The notes below the pieces were generated by a model that ran no database searches, had not been told where the DNA came from, and saw nothing but the letters and a program-made list of their open reading frames with translations. A program made the position numbers and the translations under genes. Positions 1 through 8,370 of a stretch of 64,000 bases of DNA are shown piece by piece. This DNA is from Desmodus rotundus (taxonomy: Eukaryota > Chordata > Mammalia > Chiroptera > Phyllostomidae): the NCBI RefSeq assembly GCF_022682495.2, contig NC_071395.1, positions 59,469,135 through 59,533,134 on the forward strand. The letters are read 5' to 3'. The stretch's first letter is position 1, and every line of letters begins with the position of its first letter.

Positions 1-486
1 AGTCTGTGCCTAGCAAAGTTACCGCCAAGGTGATCATACAGAAAACCCATTGAAACGACCTGCTAAATCGGTGGCTTCTAGCGGCATCCCACACATTTCG
101 CACTCTACTGAAACGAGTCCATTGACCTAGTGTTACCCGCTGGACATGAAGTCTTCTAATAAGGCACTTGTACGAAACATCCTGATTCCCTCGTTGTTTG
201 GAAGCTTTCCATGAATTCCTTGCTGTTCTATCAGAAGGAAATTCAATCGAATAGAGTCAGTGGGCTGTGAGCTTCATGGGCATATCTACGTTCGAGAAAC
301 AGTTTTGTCCACAAGCCATAGTAGTGAGTAGCTGCAGGAGATCTTCGGCCTCTGCTATTCTCCTGGAAAACATAGAGCGGCGAAAAGCCCACACTCGCAG
401 CTCATTGTCCTGCGAAGGTCTGAAACTGCTATGCTCCTGTTCATTCACTACGGATTGAAAATGATTTCAGTAGCATTTAGTTTAGG
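1..486 (+). repeat. Monomer A within the unit (exemplar in U1)
   Basis: This is the first of about five diverged sub-monomers. Landmarks shared with the other monomers are GCCTAGC at 8, CTGAAACGAG followed by CATTG at 108, ATTCCC at 185, TTCCTTGCTGTTCTATCAGA at 216-235, TCGAATAGAGT at 247 and a tail at 447-468 resembling GTTGCTGACGGGAAATCATT of monomer B. The same landmarks occur in the same order in B (1001, 1065, 1125) and partly in C (1464, 1542) and D (about 1735, 1814). The alignment was made by eye; boundaries are good to about 10-20 bp. Confidence 0.75.
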
Positions 487-529
487 ACACAACCCACAGC
501 TCGGATATATCAGAAGATTTCTGTTTAAA

Positions 530-780
530 GATAGAGTTAGGGTTAGGGCTAGCATTACGATTACGGTAAGGATAAGCTTTATTATTAGGGTAGGGATAGG
601 GATAGGGATAGGGATAGGGTTAGGGTTAGGGTTAGGGTTAGGGTTAGGGATAGGGTTACGGTTAGGGTTAGGGTTAGGGTTAGGGTTAGCGTTAGCGTCC
701 GGGTTAGGGATAGGGATAGGTTTAGCATTAGCGTTTGGGTTAATGTTACATATAGGTTTAGGGCCAGGGCTAAAGCTAGA
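530..780 (+). repeat. Telomere-like tract of U1, type a, 251 bp
   Basis: Left edge is degenerate (AGAGTTAGGG, ATTACGATTACGG, TTATTATTAGGG). The core is 4 GGGATA, 5 GGGTTA, GGGATA, GGGTTA, CGGTTA, 4 GGGTTA, GCGTTA, GCGTCC, GGGTTA, 2 GGGATA. It ends in decayed hexamers (GTTTAGCATTAGCG, GGGTTAATGTTACATATAGG). More than four GGG runs with 3-nt loops allow G-quadruplex formation on the plus strand, as established for telomeric repeats. Confidence 0.95.
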
Positions 781-851
781 TGACGGCCACAGGTAGAGGA
801 GTGTGTGTCCTAGAAGATCGTGCATTTCATAGCTCTCTTAGTTCTTCTGTG

Positions 852-881
852 CTTTCATTGAGTCCGTTGAGGACGAGAAAG
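852..881 (+). other. Stem-loop with kink-turn-like internal loop (exemplar in U1)
   Basis: As RNA the plus strand can form CTTTC/GAAAG (852-856 with 877-881), then an internal loop of ATT-GA (857-861) opposite GA (875-876), then GTCC/GGAC (862-865 with 871-874), capped by GTTGA. Three unpaired bases followed by GA opposite GA, between two helices, is the layout of a kink-turn. It recurs 72-101 bp downstream of the tract in each unit I checked. In U16, U19, U25, U27 and U29 the only change is G to C in the apical loop, which spares every paired base. Whether it is ever transcribed is unknown; it may be chance. Confidence 0.4.
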
Positions 882-1305
882 TGATTCTGTAGATCGTTGC
901 ACTGAAACACAGCCAGGTAAAAGATAACAGAGCAAAAGAGCTGATCATAAGTGCTGAAGAGGGTATGTGATATGGTGCAAGGCACTCATTTCCAATTCAA
1001 CTGATACGAGCACATTGATCTAGAGCTGCGTTCATGCTTAAAGCCACTTCTCAGGAACATGTTCATTCCCGAGTAACTTGGCAGCTTTCAAACCGTTCAC
1101 TCCTGTGCTGTGTGAGAGAGTCACTCGAATAGAGTAAGGGGACTGCTAGCTGCACATGCATTTCTACGTTGAAAACACTGTATGGGCAAAGTGAGGTAGT
1201 AGGCTGTTGCCTCTCTTCTTCCTGGGGCTACGCTTTTCTGATGGAAAAAGTACCTAGGAGAAAACTCTACTGTGGAAGCTCATTCCGCTTCAAGGATCAC
1301 AAAGT

Positions 1306-1320
1306 GCTAGCTAGGCTAGC
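1306..1320. repeat. Short inverted repeat GCTAGC-TAG-GCTAGC (exemplar in U1)
   Basis: Two copies of the palindrome GCTAGC flank a 3-bp spacer, giving a 15-bp hairpin-capable motif in monomer B. Nearly every unit preserves it. It is also a simple direct repeat of a palindrome, so function is not implied. Confidence 0.6.
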
Positions 1321-1336
1321 CTTCCCTCCGTTGCTG

Positions 1337-1354
1337 ACGGGAAATCATTTCCGT
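1337..1354. repeat. Imperfect inverted repeat ACGGGAAAT-C-ATTTCCGT (exemplar in U1)
   Basis: The arms pair throughout apart from one bulged G, around a one-base centre. In U26, U28 and U31 the right arm reads ATTTCCAT, which breaks one pair, so the structure is not strictly maintained. No known site is recognised. Confidence 0.5.
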
Positions 1355-1370
1355 AGCTCTTGGGCTATGA

Positions 1371-1640
1371 CACGCGCCAGAGATCCTATATTGCAGCAAG
1401 GTTCTTGGACAGGATGCTGACAAGAGTACGTACTATGTGACACACCACTGCTTGCATCTCCTACTGAAATGAGAACATTGCTAACACGTCAAATAGTGTG
1501 GATGGCTTTTGTTGAGAACACTTTTCGCACGACTTGATATAATTCCTGAATGGTGCAGGGGAACGCAAAGTCTTCCCTGCTGTATTCTCAGAGTGGAATG
1601 AGTGGCCTGGTAGGCCCATGGCGTACTTTTAGCTTCTTCC
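1371..1640 (+). repeat. Monomer C, truncated (exemplar in U1)
   Basis: The head CACGCGCCAGAG at 1371 aligns with the head of B. CTGAAATGAGAACATTG at 1464 and CTTCCCTGCTGTATTCTCAGA at 1571-1591 align with A (108 and 216-235). The distance to the equivalent landmark of D is only about 271 bp against about 465 bp elsewhere, so C has lost roughly 190 bp at its 3' side. The exact junction near 1640 is uncertain. Confidence 0.6.
1425..1434. repeat. 10-bp perfect palindrome AGTACGTACT (exemplar in U1)
   Basis: Perfectly self-complementary in most units. It is broken to AGTACGTAGT in U16, U19, U25, U27 and U30 and to TGTACGTACT in U6. The tolerance of change argues against a required binding site. 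Confidence 0.5.
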
Positions 1641-2093
1641 TCTTTGAATGCTTCACGAACGGGTGGAGTCCGATGGACGTAGTATAGTCTCCATGGTTTC
1701 TGAGGCTACAGTCTTCTTCTCCCATCACATCTACTACCGAAATGCCAACATTGAGAAGACGTTGAACACTGAGACGGCTTTGGAGAAAAACCCGCTTCCT
1801 ACGAAATAGGTTGATTCCCGAGTGAGTTTGAGGAGCAAACAAATCTTCACGAACGTATTATCTTCCACTGGGAGCCCCACAGGCTACTCTGACATTCATA
1901 TTCCCTTAGATCTTCAGAGACTTGGAGGCCAGGTCGCGTAGCGTGGCCCAGCGGCCTTCCAACGTCTGGATACGCTTTCCTCGCAGAACGCAGAGTTTGG
2001 CGAAAACAGTGGTAGCCAAGCTTACTCTCGGGCACAGTTGGCATAGTCCTGTGCTTCCGTTCACTCATTTGCTTTGGGGAACGTGATTGCACA
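1640..2093 (+). repeat. Monomer D within the unit (exemplar in U1)
   Basis: Landmarks are CTACTACCGAAATGCCAACATTG at about 1731 (compare CTACTGAAACGAGTCCATTG of A) and CTTCCTACGAAATAGG followed by ATTCCCGAG at 1814 (compare CTTGTACGAAACATCC followed by ATTCCC of A). The distance to A of the next unit is about 465 bp, a normal monomer length. The 5' boundary with truncated C is uncertain. Confidence 0.6.
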
Positions 2094-4185
2094 AGTCTGT
2101 GCCTAGCAAAGTTACCGCCAAGGTGATCATACAGAAAACCCATTGAAACGACCTGCTAAATCGGTGGCTTCTAGCGGCATCCCACACATTTCGCACTCTA
2201 CTGAAACGAGTCCATTGACCTAGTGTTACCCGCTGGACATGAAGTCTTCTAATAAGGCACTTGTACGAAACATCCTGATTCCCTCGTTGTTTGGAAGCTT
2301 TCCATGAATTCCTTGCTGTTCTATCAGAAGGAAATTCAATCGAATAGAGTCAGTGGGCTGTGAGCTTCATGGCATATCTACGTTCGAGAAACAGTTTTGT
2401 CCACAAGACATAGTAGTGAGTAGCTGCAGGAGATCTTCGGCCTCTGCTATTCTCCTGGAAAACATAGAGCGGCGAAAAGCCCACACTCGCAGCTCATTGT
2501 CCTGCGAAGGTCTGAAACTGCTATGCTCCTGTTCATTCACTACGGATTGAAAATGATTTCAGTAGCATTTAGTTTAGGACACAACCCACAGCTCGGATAT
2601 ATCAGAAGATTTCTGTTTAAAGATAGAGTTAGGGTTAGGGCTAGCATTACGATTACGGTAAGGATAAGCTTTATTATTAGGGTAGGGATAGGGATAGGGA
2701 TAGGGATAGGGATAGGGTTAGGGTTAGGGTTAGGGTTAGGGATAGGGTTACGGTTAGGGTTAGGGTTAGGGTTAGGGTTAGCGTTAGCGTCCGGGTTAGG
2801 GATAGGGATAGGTTTAGCATTAGCGTTTGGGTTAATGTTACATATAGGTTTAGGGCCAGGGCTAAAGCTAGATGACGGCCACAGGTAGAGGAGTGTGTGT
2901 CCTAGAAGATCGTGCATTTCATAGCTCTCTTAGTTCTTCTGTGCTTTCATTGAGTCCGTTGAGGACGAGAAAGTGATTCTGTAGATCGTTGCACTGAAAC
3001 ACAGCCAGGTAAAAGATAACAGAGCAAAAGAGCTGATCATAAGTGCTGAAGAGGGTATGTGATATGGTGCAAGGCACTCATTTCCAATTCAACTGATACG
3101 AGCACATTGATCTAGAGCTGCGTTCATGCTTAAAGCCACTTCTCAGGAACATGTTCATTCCCGAGTAACTTGGCAGCTTTCAAACCGTTCACTCCTGTGC
3201 TGTGTGAGAGAGTCACTCGAATAGAGTAAGGGGACTGCTAGCTGCACATGCATTTCTACGTTGAAAACACTGTATGGGCAAAGTGAGGTAGTAGGCTGTT
3301 GCCTCTCTTCTTCCTGGGGCTACGCTTTTCTGATGGAAAAAGTACCTAGGAGAAAACTCTACTGTGGAAGCTCATTCCGCTTCAAGGATCACAAAGTGCT
3401 AGCTAGGCTAGCATTCCCTCCGTTGCTGACGGGAAATCATTTCCGTAGCTCTTGGGCTATGACACGAGCCAGAGATCCTATATTGCAGCAAGGTTCTTGG
3501 ACAGGATGCTGACAAGAGTACGTACTATGTGACACACCACTGCTTTCATCTCCTACTGAAATGAGAACATTGCTAACACGTCAAATAGTGTGGATGGCTT
3601 TTGTTGAGAACACTTTTCGCACGACTTGATATAATTCCTGAATGGTGCAGGGGAGCGCAAAGTCTTCCCTGCTGTATTCTCAGAGTGGAATGAGTGGCCT
3701 GGTAGGCCCATGGCGTACTTTTAGCTTCTTCCTCTTTGAATGCTTCACGAACGGGTGGAGTCCGAGGGACGTAGTATAGTCTCCATGGTTTCTGAGGCTA
3801 CAGTCTTCTTCTCCCATCACATCTACTACCGAAATGCCAACATTGAGAAGACGTGGAACACTGAGACGGCTTTGGAGAAAAACCCGCTTCCTACGAAATA
3901 GGTTGATTCCCGAGTGAGTTTGAGGAGCAAACAAATCTTCACGAACGTATTATCTTCCACTGGGAGCCACACAGGCTACTCTGACATTCATATTCCCTTA
4001 GATCTTCAGAGACTTGGAGGCCAGGTCGCGTAGCGTGGCCCAGCGGCCTTCCAACGTCTGGATACGCTTTCCTCGCAGAACGCAGAGTTTGGCGAAAACA
4101 GTGGTAGCCAAGCTTACTCTCGGGCACAGTTGGCATAGTCCTGTGCTTCCGTTCACTCATTTGCTTTGGGGAACGTGATTGCACA
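2094..4185 (+). repeat. Satellite unit U2 (2,092 bp, tract type a)
   Basis: Closest to U1. It carries a private one-base deletion near 2371 (ATGGCATATC instead of ATGGGCATATC). Confidence 0.97.
2622..2872 (+). repeat. Telomere-like tract of U2, type a, 251 bp
   Basis: As U1 but with 5 GGGATA and 4 GGGTTA in the first block. One hexamer has switched identity without changing total length. Confidence 0.95.
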
Positions 4186-6278
4186 AGTCTGTGCCTAGCA
4201 AAGTTACCGCCAAGGTGATCATACAGAAAACCCATTGAAACGACCTGCTAAATCGGTGGCTTCTAGCGGCATCCCACACATTTCGCACTCTACTGAAACG
4301 AGTCCATTGACCTAGTGTTACCCGCTGGAGATGAAGTCTTCTAATAAGGCACTTGTACGAAACATCCTGATTCCCTCGTTGTTTGGAAGCTTTCCATGAA
4401 TTCCTTGCTGTTCTATCAGAAGGAAATTCAATCGAATAGAGTCAGTGGGCTGTGAGCTTCATGGGCATATCTACGTTCGAGAAACAGTTTTGTCCACAAG
4501 ACATAGTAGTGAGTAGCTGCAGGAGATCTTCGGCCTCTGCTATTCTCCTGGAAAACATAGAGCGGCGAAAAGCCCACACTCGCAGCTCATTGTCCTGCGA
4601 AGGTCTGAAACTGCTATGCTCCTGTTCATTCACTACGGATTGAAAATGATTTCAGTAGCATTTAGTTTAGGACACAACCCACAGCTCGGATATATCAGAA
4701 GATTTCTGTTTAAAGATAGAGTTAGGGTTAGGGCTAGCATTACGATTACGGTAAGGATAAGCTTTATTATTAGGGTAGGGATAGGGATAGGGATAGGGAT
4801 AGGGATAGGGTTAGGGTTAGGGTTACGGTTAGGGATAGGGTTACGGTTAGGGTTAGGGTTAGGGTTAGGGTTAGCGTTAGCGTTAGGGTTAGGGATAGGG
4901 ATAGGTTTACCATTAGCGTTTGGGTTAATGTTACATATAGGTTCAGGGCCAGGGCTAAAGCTAGATGACGGCCACAGGTAGAGGAGTGTGTGTCCTAGAA
5001 GATCGTGCATTTCATAGCTCTCTTAGTTCTTCTGTGCTTTCATTGAGTCCGTTGAGGACGAGAAAGTGATTCTGTAGATCGTTGCACTGAAACACAGCCA
5101 GGTAAAAGATAACAGAGCAAAAGAGCTGATCATAAGTGCTGAAGAGGGTATGTGATATGGTGCAAGGCACTCATTTCCAATTCAACTGATACGAGCACAT
5201 TGATCTAGAGCTGCGTTCATGCTTAAAGCCACTTCTCAGGAACATGTTCATTCCCGAGTAACTTGGCAGCTTTCAAACCGTTCACTCCTGTGCTGTGTGA
5301 GAGAGTCACTCGAATAGAGTAAGGGGACTGCTAGCTGCACATGCATTTCTACGTTGAAAACACTGTATGGGCAAAGTGAGGTAGTAGGCTGTTGCCTCTC
5401 TTCTTCCTGGGGCTACGCTTTTCTGATGGAAAAAGTACCTAGGAGAAAACTCTACTGTGGAAGCTCATTCCGCTTCAAGGATCACAAAGTGCTAGCTAGG
5501 CTAGCCTTCCCTCCGTTGCTGACGGGAAATCATTTCCGTAGCTCTTGGGCTATGACACGCGCCAGAGATCCTATATTGCAGCAAGGTTCTTGGACAGGAT
5601 GCTGACAAGAGTACGTACTATGTGACACACCACTGCTTGCATCTCCTACTGAAATGAGAACATTGCTAACACGTCAAATAGTGTGGATGGCTTTTGTAGA
5701 GAACACTTTTCGCACGACTTGATATAATTCCTGAATGGTGCAGGGGAGCGCAAAGTCTTCCCTGCTGTATTCTCAGAGTGGAATGAGTGGCCTGGTAGGC
5801 CCATGGCGTACTTTTAGCTTCTTCCTCTTTGAATGCTTCACGAACGGGTGGAGTCCGAGGGACGTAGTATAGTCTCCATGGTTTCTGAGGCTACAGTCTT
5901 CTTCTCCCATCACATCTACTACCGAAATGCCAACATTGAGAAGACGTGGAACACTGAGACGGCTTTGGAGAAAAACCCGCTTCCTACGAAATAGGTTGAT
6001 TCCCGAGTGAGTTTGAGGAGCAAACAAATCTTCACGAACGTATTATCTGCCACTGGGAGCCCCACAGGCTACTCTGACATTCATATTCCCTTAGATCTTC
6101 AGAGACTTGGAGGCCAGGTCGCGTAGCGTGGCCCAGCGGCCTTCCAACTTCCGGATACGCTTTCCTCGCAGAACGCAGAGTTTGGCGAAAACAGTGGTAG
6201 CCAAGCTTACTCTCGGGCACAGTTGGCATAGTCCTGTGCTTCCGTTCACTCATTTGCTTTGGGGAACGTGATTGCACA
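4186..6278 (+). repeat. Satellite unit U3 (2,093 bp, tract type b)
   Basis: Pairs with U4 through shared tract changes and the GTTCAGGGCC right flank. It has AACTTCCGG near 6147, where U1 and U2 have AACGTCTGG. Confidence 0.97.
4715..4965 (+). repeat. Telomere-like tract of U3, type b, 251 bp
   Basis: 5 GGGATA, 3 GGGTTA, CGGTTA, GGGATA, GGGTTA, CGGTTA, then GGGTTA and GCGTTA hexamers. The extra CGGTTA and the ACCATTAGCG flank mark type b. Confidence 0.95.
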
Positions 6279-8370
6279 AGTCTGTGCCTAGCAAAGTTAC
6301 CGCCAAGGTGATCATACAGAAAACCCATTGAAACGACCTGCTAAATCGGTGGCTTCTAGCGGCATCCCACACATTTCGCACTCTACTGAAACGAGTCCAT
6401 TGACCTAGTGTTACCCGCTGGAGATGAAGTCTTCTAATAAGGCACTTGTACGAAACATCCTGATTCCCTCGTTGTTTGGAAGCTTTCCATGAATTCCTTG
6501 CTGTTCTATCAGAAGGAAATTCAATCGAATAGAGTCAGTGGGCTGTGAGCTTCATGGGCATATCTACGTTCGAGAAACAGTTTTGTCCACAAGACATAGT
6601 AGTGAGTAGCTGCAGGAGATCTTCGGCCTCTGCTATTCTCCTGGAAAACATAGAGCGGCGAAAAGCCCACACTCGCAGCTCATTGTCCTGCGAAGGTCTG
6701 AAACTGCTATGCTCCTGTTCATTCACTACGGATTGAAAATGATTTCAGTAGCATTTAGTTTAGGACACAACCCACAGCTCGGATATATCAGAAGATTTCT
6801 GTTTAAAGATAGAGTTAGGGTTAGGGCTAGCATTACGATTACGGTAAGGATAAGCTTTATTATTAGGGTAGGGATAGGGATAGGGATAGGGATAGGGATA
6901 GGGTTAGGGTTTGGTTACGGTTAGGGATAGGGTTACGGTTAGGGTTAGGGTTAGGGTTAGGGTTAGCGTTAGCGTTAGGGTTAGGGATAGGGATAGGTTT
7001 ACCATTAGCGTTTGGGTTAATGTTACATATAGGTTCAGGGCCAGGGCTAAAGCTAGATGACGGCCACAGGTAGAGGAGTGTGTGTCCTAGAAGATCGTGC
7101 ATTTCATAGCTCTCTTAGTTCTTCTGTGCTTTCATTGAGTCCGTTGAGGACGAGAAAGTGATTCTGTAGATCGTTGCACTGAAACACAGCCAGGTAAAAG
7201 ATAACAGAGCAAAAGAGCTGATCATAAGTGCTGAAGAGGGTATGTGATATGGTGCAAGGCACTCATTTCCAATTCAACTGATACGAGCACATTGATCTAG
7301 AGCTGCGTTCATGCTTAAAGCCACTTCTCAGGAACATGTTCATTCCCGAGTAACTTGGCAGCTTTCAAACCGTTCACTCCTGTGCTGTGTGAGAGAGTCA
7401 CTCGAATAGAGTAAGGGGACTGCTAGCTGCACATGCATTTCTACGTTGAAAACACTGTATGGGCAAAGTGAGGTAGTAGGCTGTTGCCTCTCTTCTTCCT
7501 GGGGCTACGCTTTTCTGATGGAAAAAGTACCTAGGAGAAAACTCTACTGTGGAAGCTCATTCCGCTTCAAGGATCACAAAGTGCTAGCTAGGCTAGCCTT
7601 CCCTCCGTTGCTGACGGGAAATCATTTCCGTAGCTCTTGGGCTATGACACGCGCCAGAGATCCTATATTGCAGCAAGGTTCTTGGACAGGATGCTGACAA
7701 GAGTACGTACTATGTGACACACCACTGCTTGCATCTCCTACTGAAATGAGAACATTGCTAACACGTCAAATAGTGTGGATGGCTTTTGTAGAGAACACTT
7801 TTCGCACGACTTGATATAATTCCTGAATGGTGCAGGGGAGCGCAAAGTCTTCCCTGCTGTATTCTCAGAGTGGAATGAGTGGCCTGGTAAGCCCATGGCG
7901 TACTTTTAGCTTCTTCCTCTTTGAATGCTTCACGAACGGGTGGAGTCCGAGGGACGTAGTATAGTCTCCATGGTTTCTGAGGCTACAGTCTTCTTCTCCC
8001 ATCACATCTACTACCGAAATGCCAACATTGAGAAGACGTGGAACACTGAGACGGCTTTGGAGAAAAACCCGCTTCCTACGAAATAGGTTGATTCCCGAGT
8101 GAGTTTGAGGAGCAAACAAATCTTCACGAACGTATTATCTGCCACTGGGAGCCCCACAGGCTACTCTGACATTCATATTCCCTTAGATCTTCAGAGACTT
8201 GGAGGCCAGGTCGCGTAGCGTGGCCCAGCGGCCTTCCAACGTCTGGATACGCTTTCCTCGCAGAACGCAGAGTTTGGCGAAAACAGTGGTAGCCAAGCTT
8301 ACTCTCGGGCACAGTTGGCATAGTCCTGTGCTTCCGTTCACTCATTTGCTTTGGGGAACGTGATTGCACA
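6279..8370 (+). repeat. Satellite unit U4 (2,092 bp, tract type b)
   Basis: Sister of U3. Its 3' part has GGTAAGCCC near 7886, a change shared with U5 and U7. Confidence 0.97.
6808..7057 (+). repeat. Telomere-like tract of U4, type b, 250 bp
   Basis: The only tract out of hexamer register: one base is lost near 6910-6914 (GGGTTTGGTTACGG). Confidence 0.95.

Larger units (their letters stand above)
487..904 (+). repeat. Monomer X: head and tail of a monomer with the telomere-like tract in place of its middle (exemplar in U1)
   Basis: Positions 487-529 (CACAACCCACAGCTCGGATA...) align with the head of monomer C at 1371 (CACGCGCCAGAGATCCTATA...). Positions 781-904 carry a monomer tail: 866-887 (GTTGAGGACGAGAAAGTGAT...) matches 1330-1351 of monomer B. 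Between head and tail lies the tract at 530-780. With the tract removed only about 167 bp of monomer remain, so about 300 bp of the ~466-bp monomer seem to have been replaced rather than merely interrupted. Confidence 0.6.
905..1370 (+). repeat. Monomer B within the unit (exemplar in U1)
   Basis: This is the most complete sub-monomer, about 466 bp. It starts near AACACAGCCAGG, has CTGATACGAGCACATTG at 1001, ATTCCCGAG at 1065, TCGAATAGAGT at 1125 and CTACGTT near 1160, and ends with the GTTGCTGACGGGAAATCATT tail at 1330. Most landmarks align with monomer A at a spacing of about 880-893 bp, which equals one monomer plus monomer X. Confidence 0.75.
1..2093 (+). repeat. Satellite unit U1 (2,093 bp, tract type a)
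   Basis: Reference unit for the internal map given in separate entries: monomers A, X, B, C, D, the tract and the hairpins. It shares the long 251-bp tract and the GTTAATGTTACAT right flank with U2. It has GCCATAG near 315, where most units have GACATAG; only U6 and U30 share this. Confidence 0.97.

Noticed and set aside
290..298. GTTCGAGAA, resembling an RNA polymerase III B box
   Set aside because: It lacks the final C of the GWTCRANNC consensus, and no A box or T-run terminator is suitably placed.
257..458. Overlapping 63-codon frames on both strands
   Set aside because: They lie opposite each other in monomer A. U2 breaks both through a one-base deletion, and there is no coding signature.
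1169..1420. Plus-strand frame of 83 codons, repeated in nearly every unit (128 codons in U6, U29, U30)
   Set aside because: No recognisable domain. The longer form appears only because one base change removes a stop. Units are too similar for conservation to mean selection, and the minus-strand frames nearby are equally conserved.
1538..1543. TATAAT in ACTTGATATAATTCC as a possible promoter element
   Set aside because: A six-base match in moderately AT-rich sequence, with no initiator or downstream gene to support it.
1652..1670. TTCACGAACGGG, superficially like a CENP-B box (TTCGnnnnAnnCGGG)
   Set aside because: Spacing is wrong (12 against 15 bases) and the first CpG is missing. CTCGTTGTTTGGAAGC near 190 fails likewise.
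1588..2143. Minus-strand frames of 84 and 98 codons in each unit
   Set aside because: No family recognised. They carry amino-acid changes and are broken in U26 and U28 (one-base deletion) and fused or shifted in U8 and U30 without consequence. They are best seen as chance frames in a satellite.
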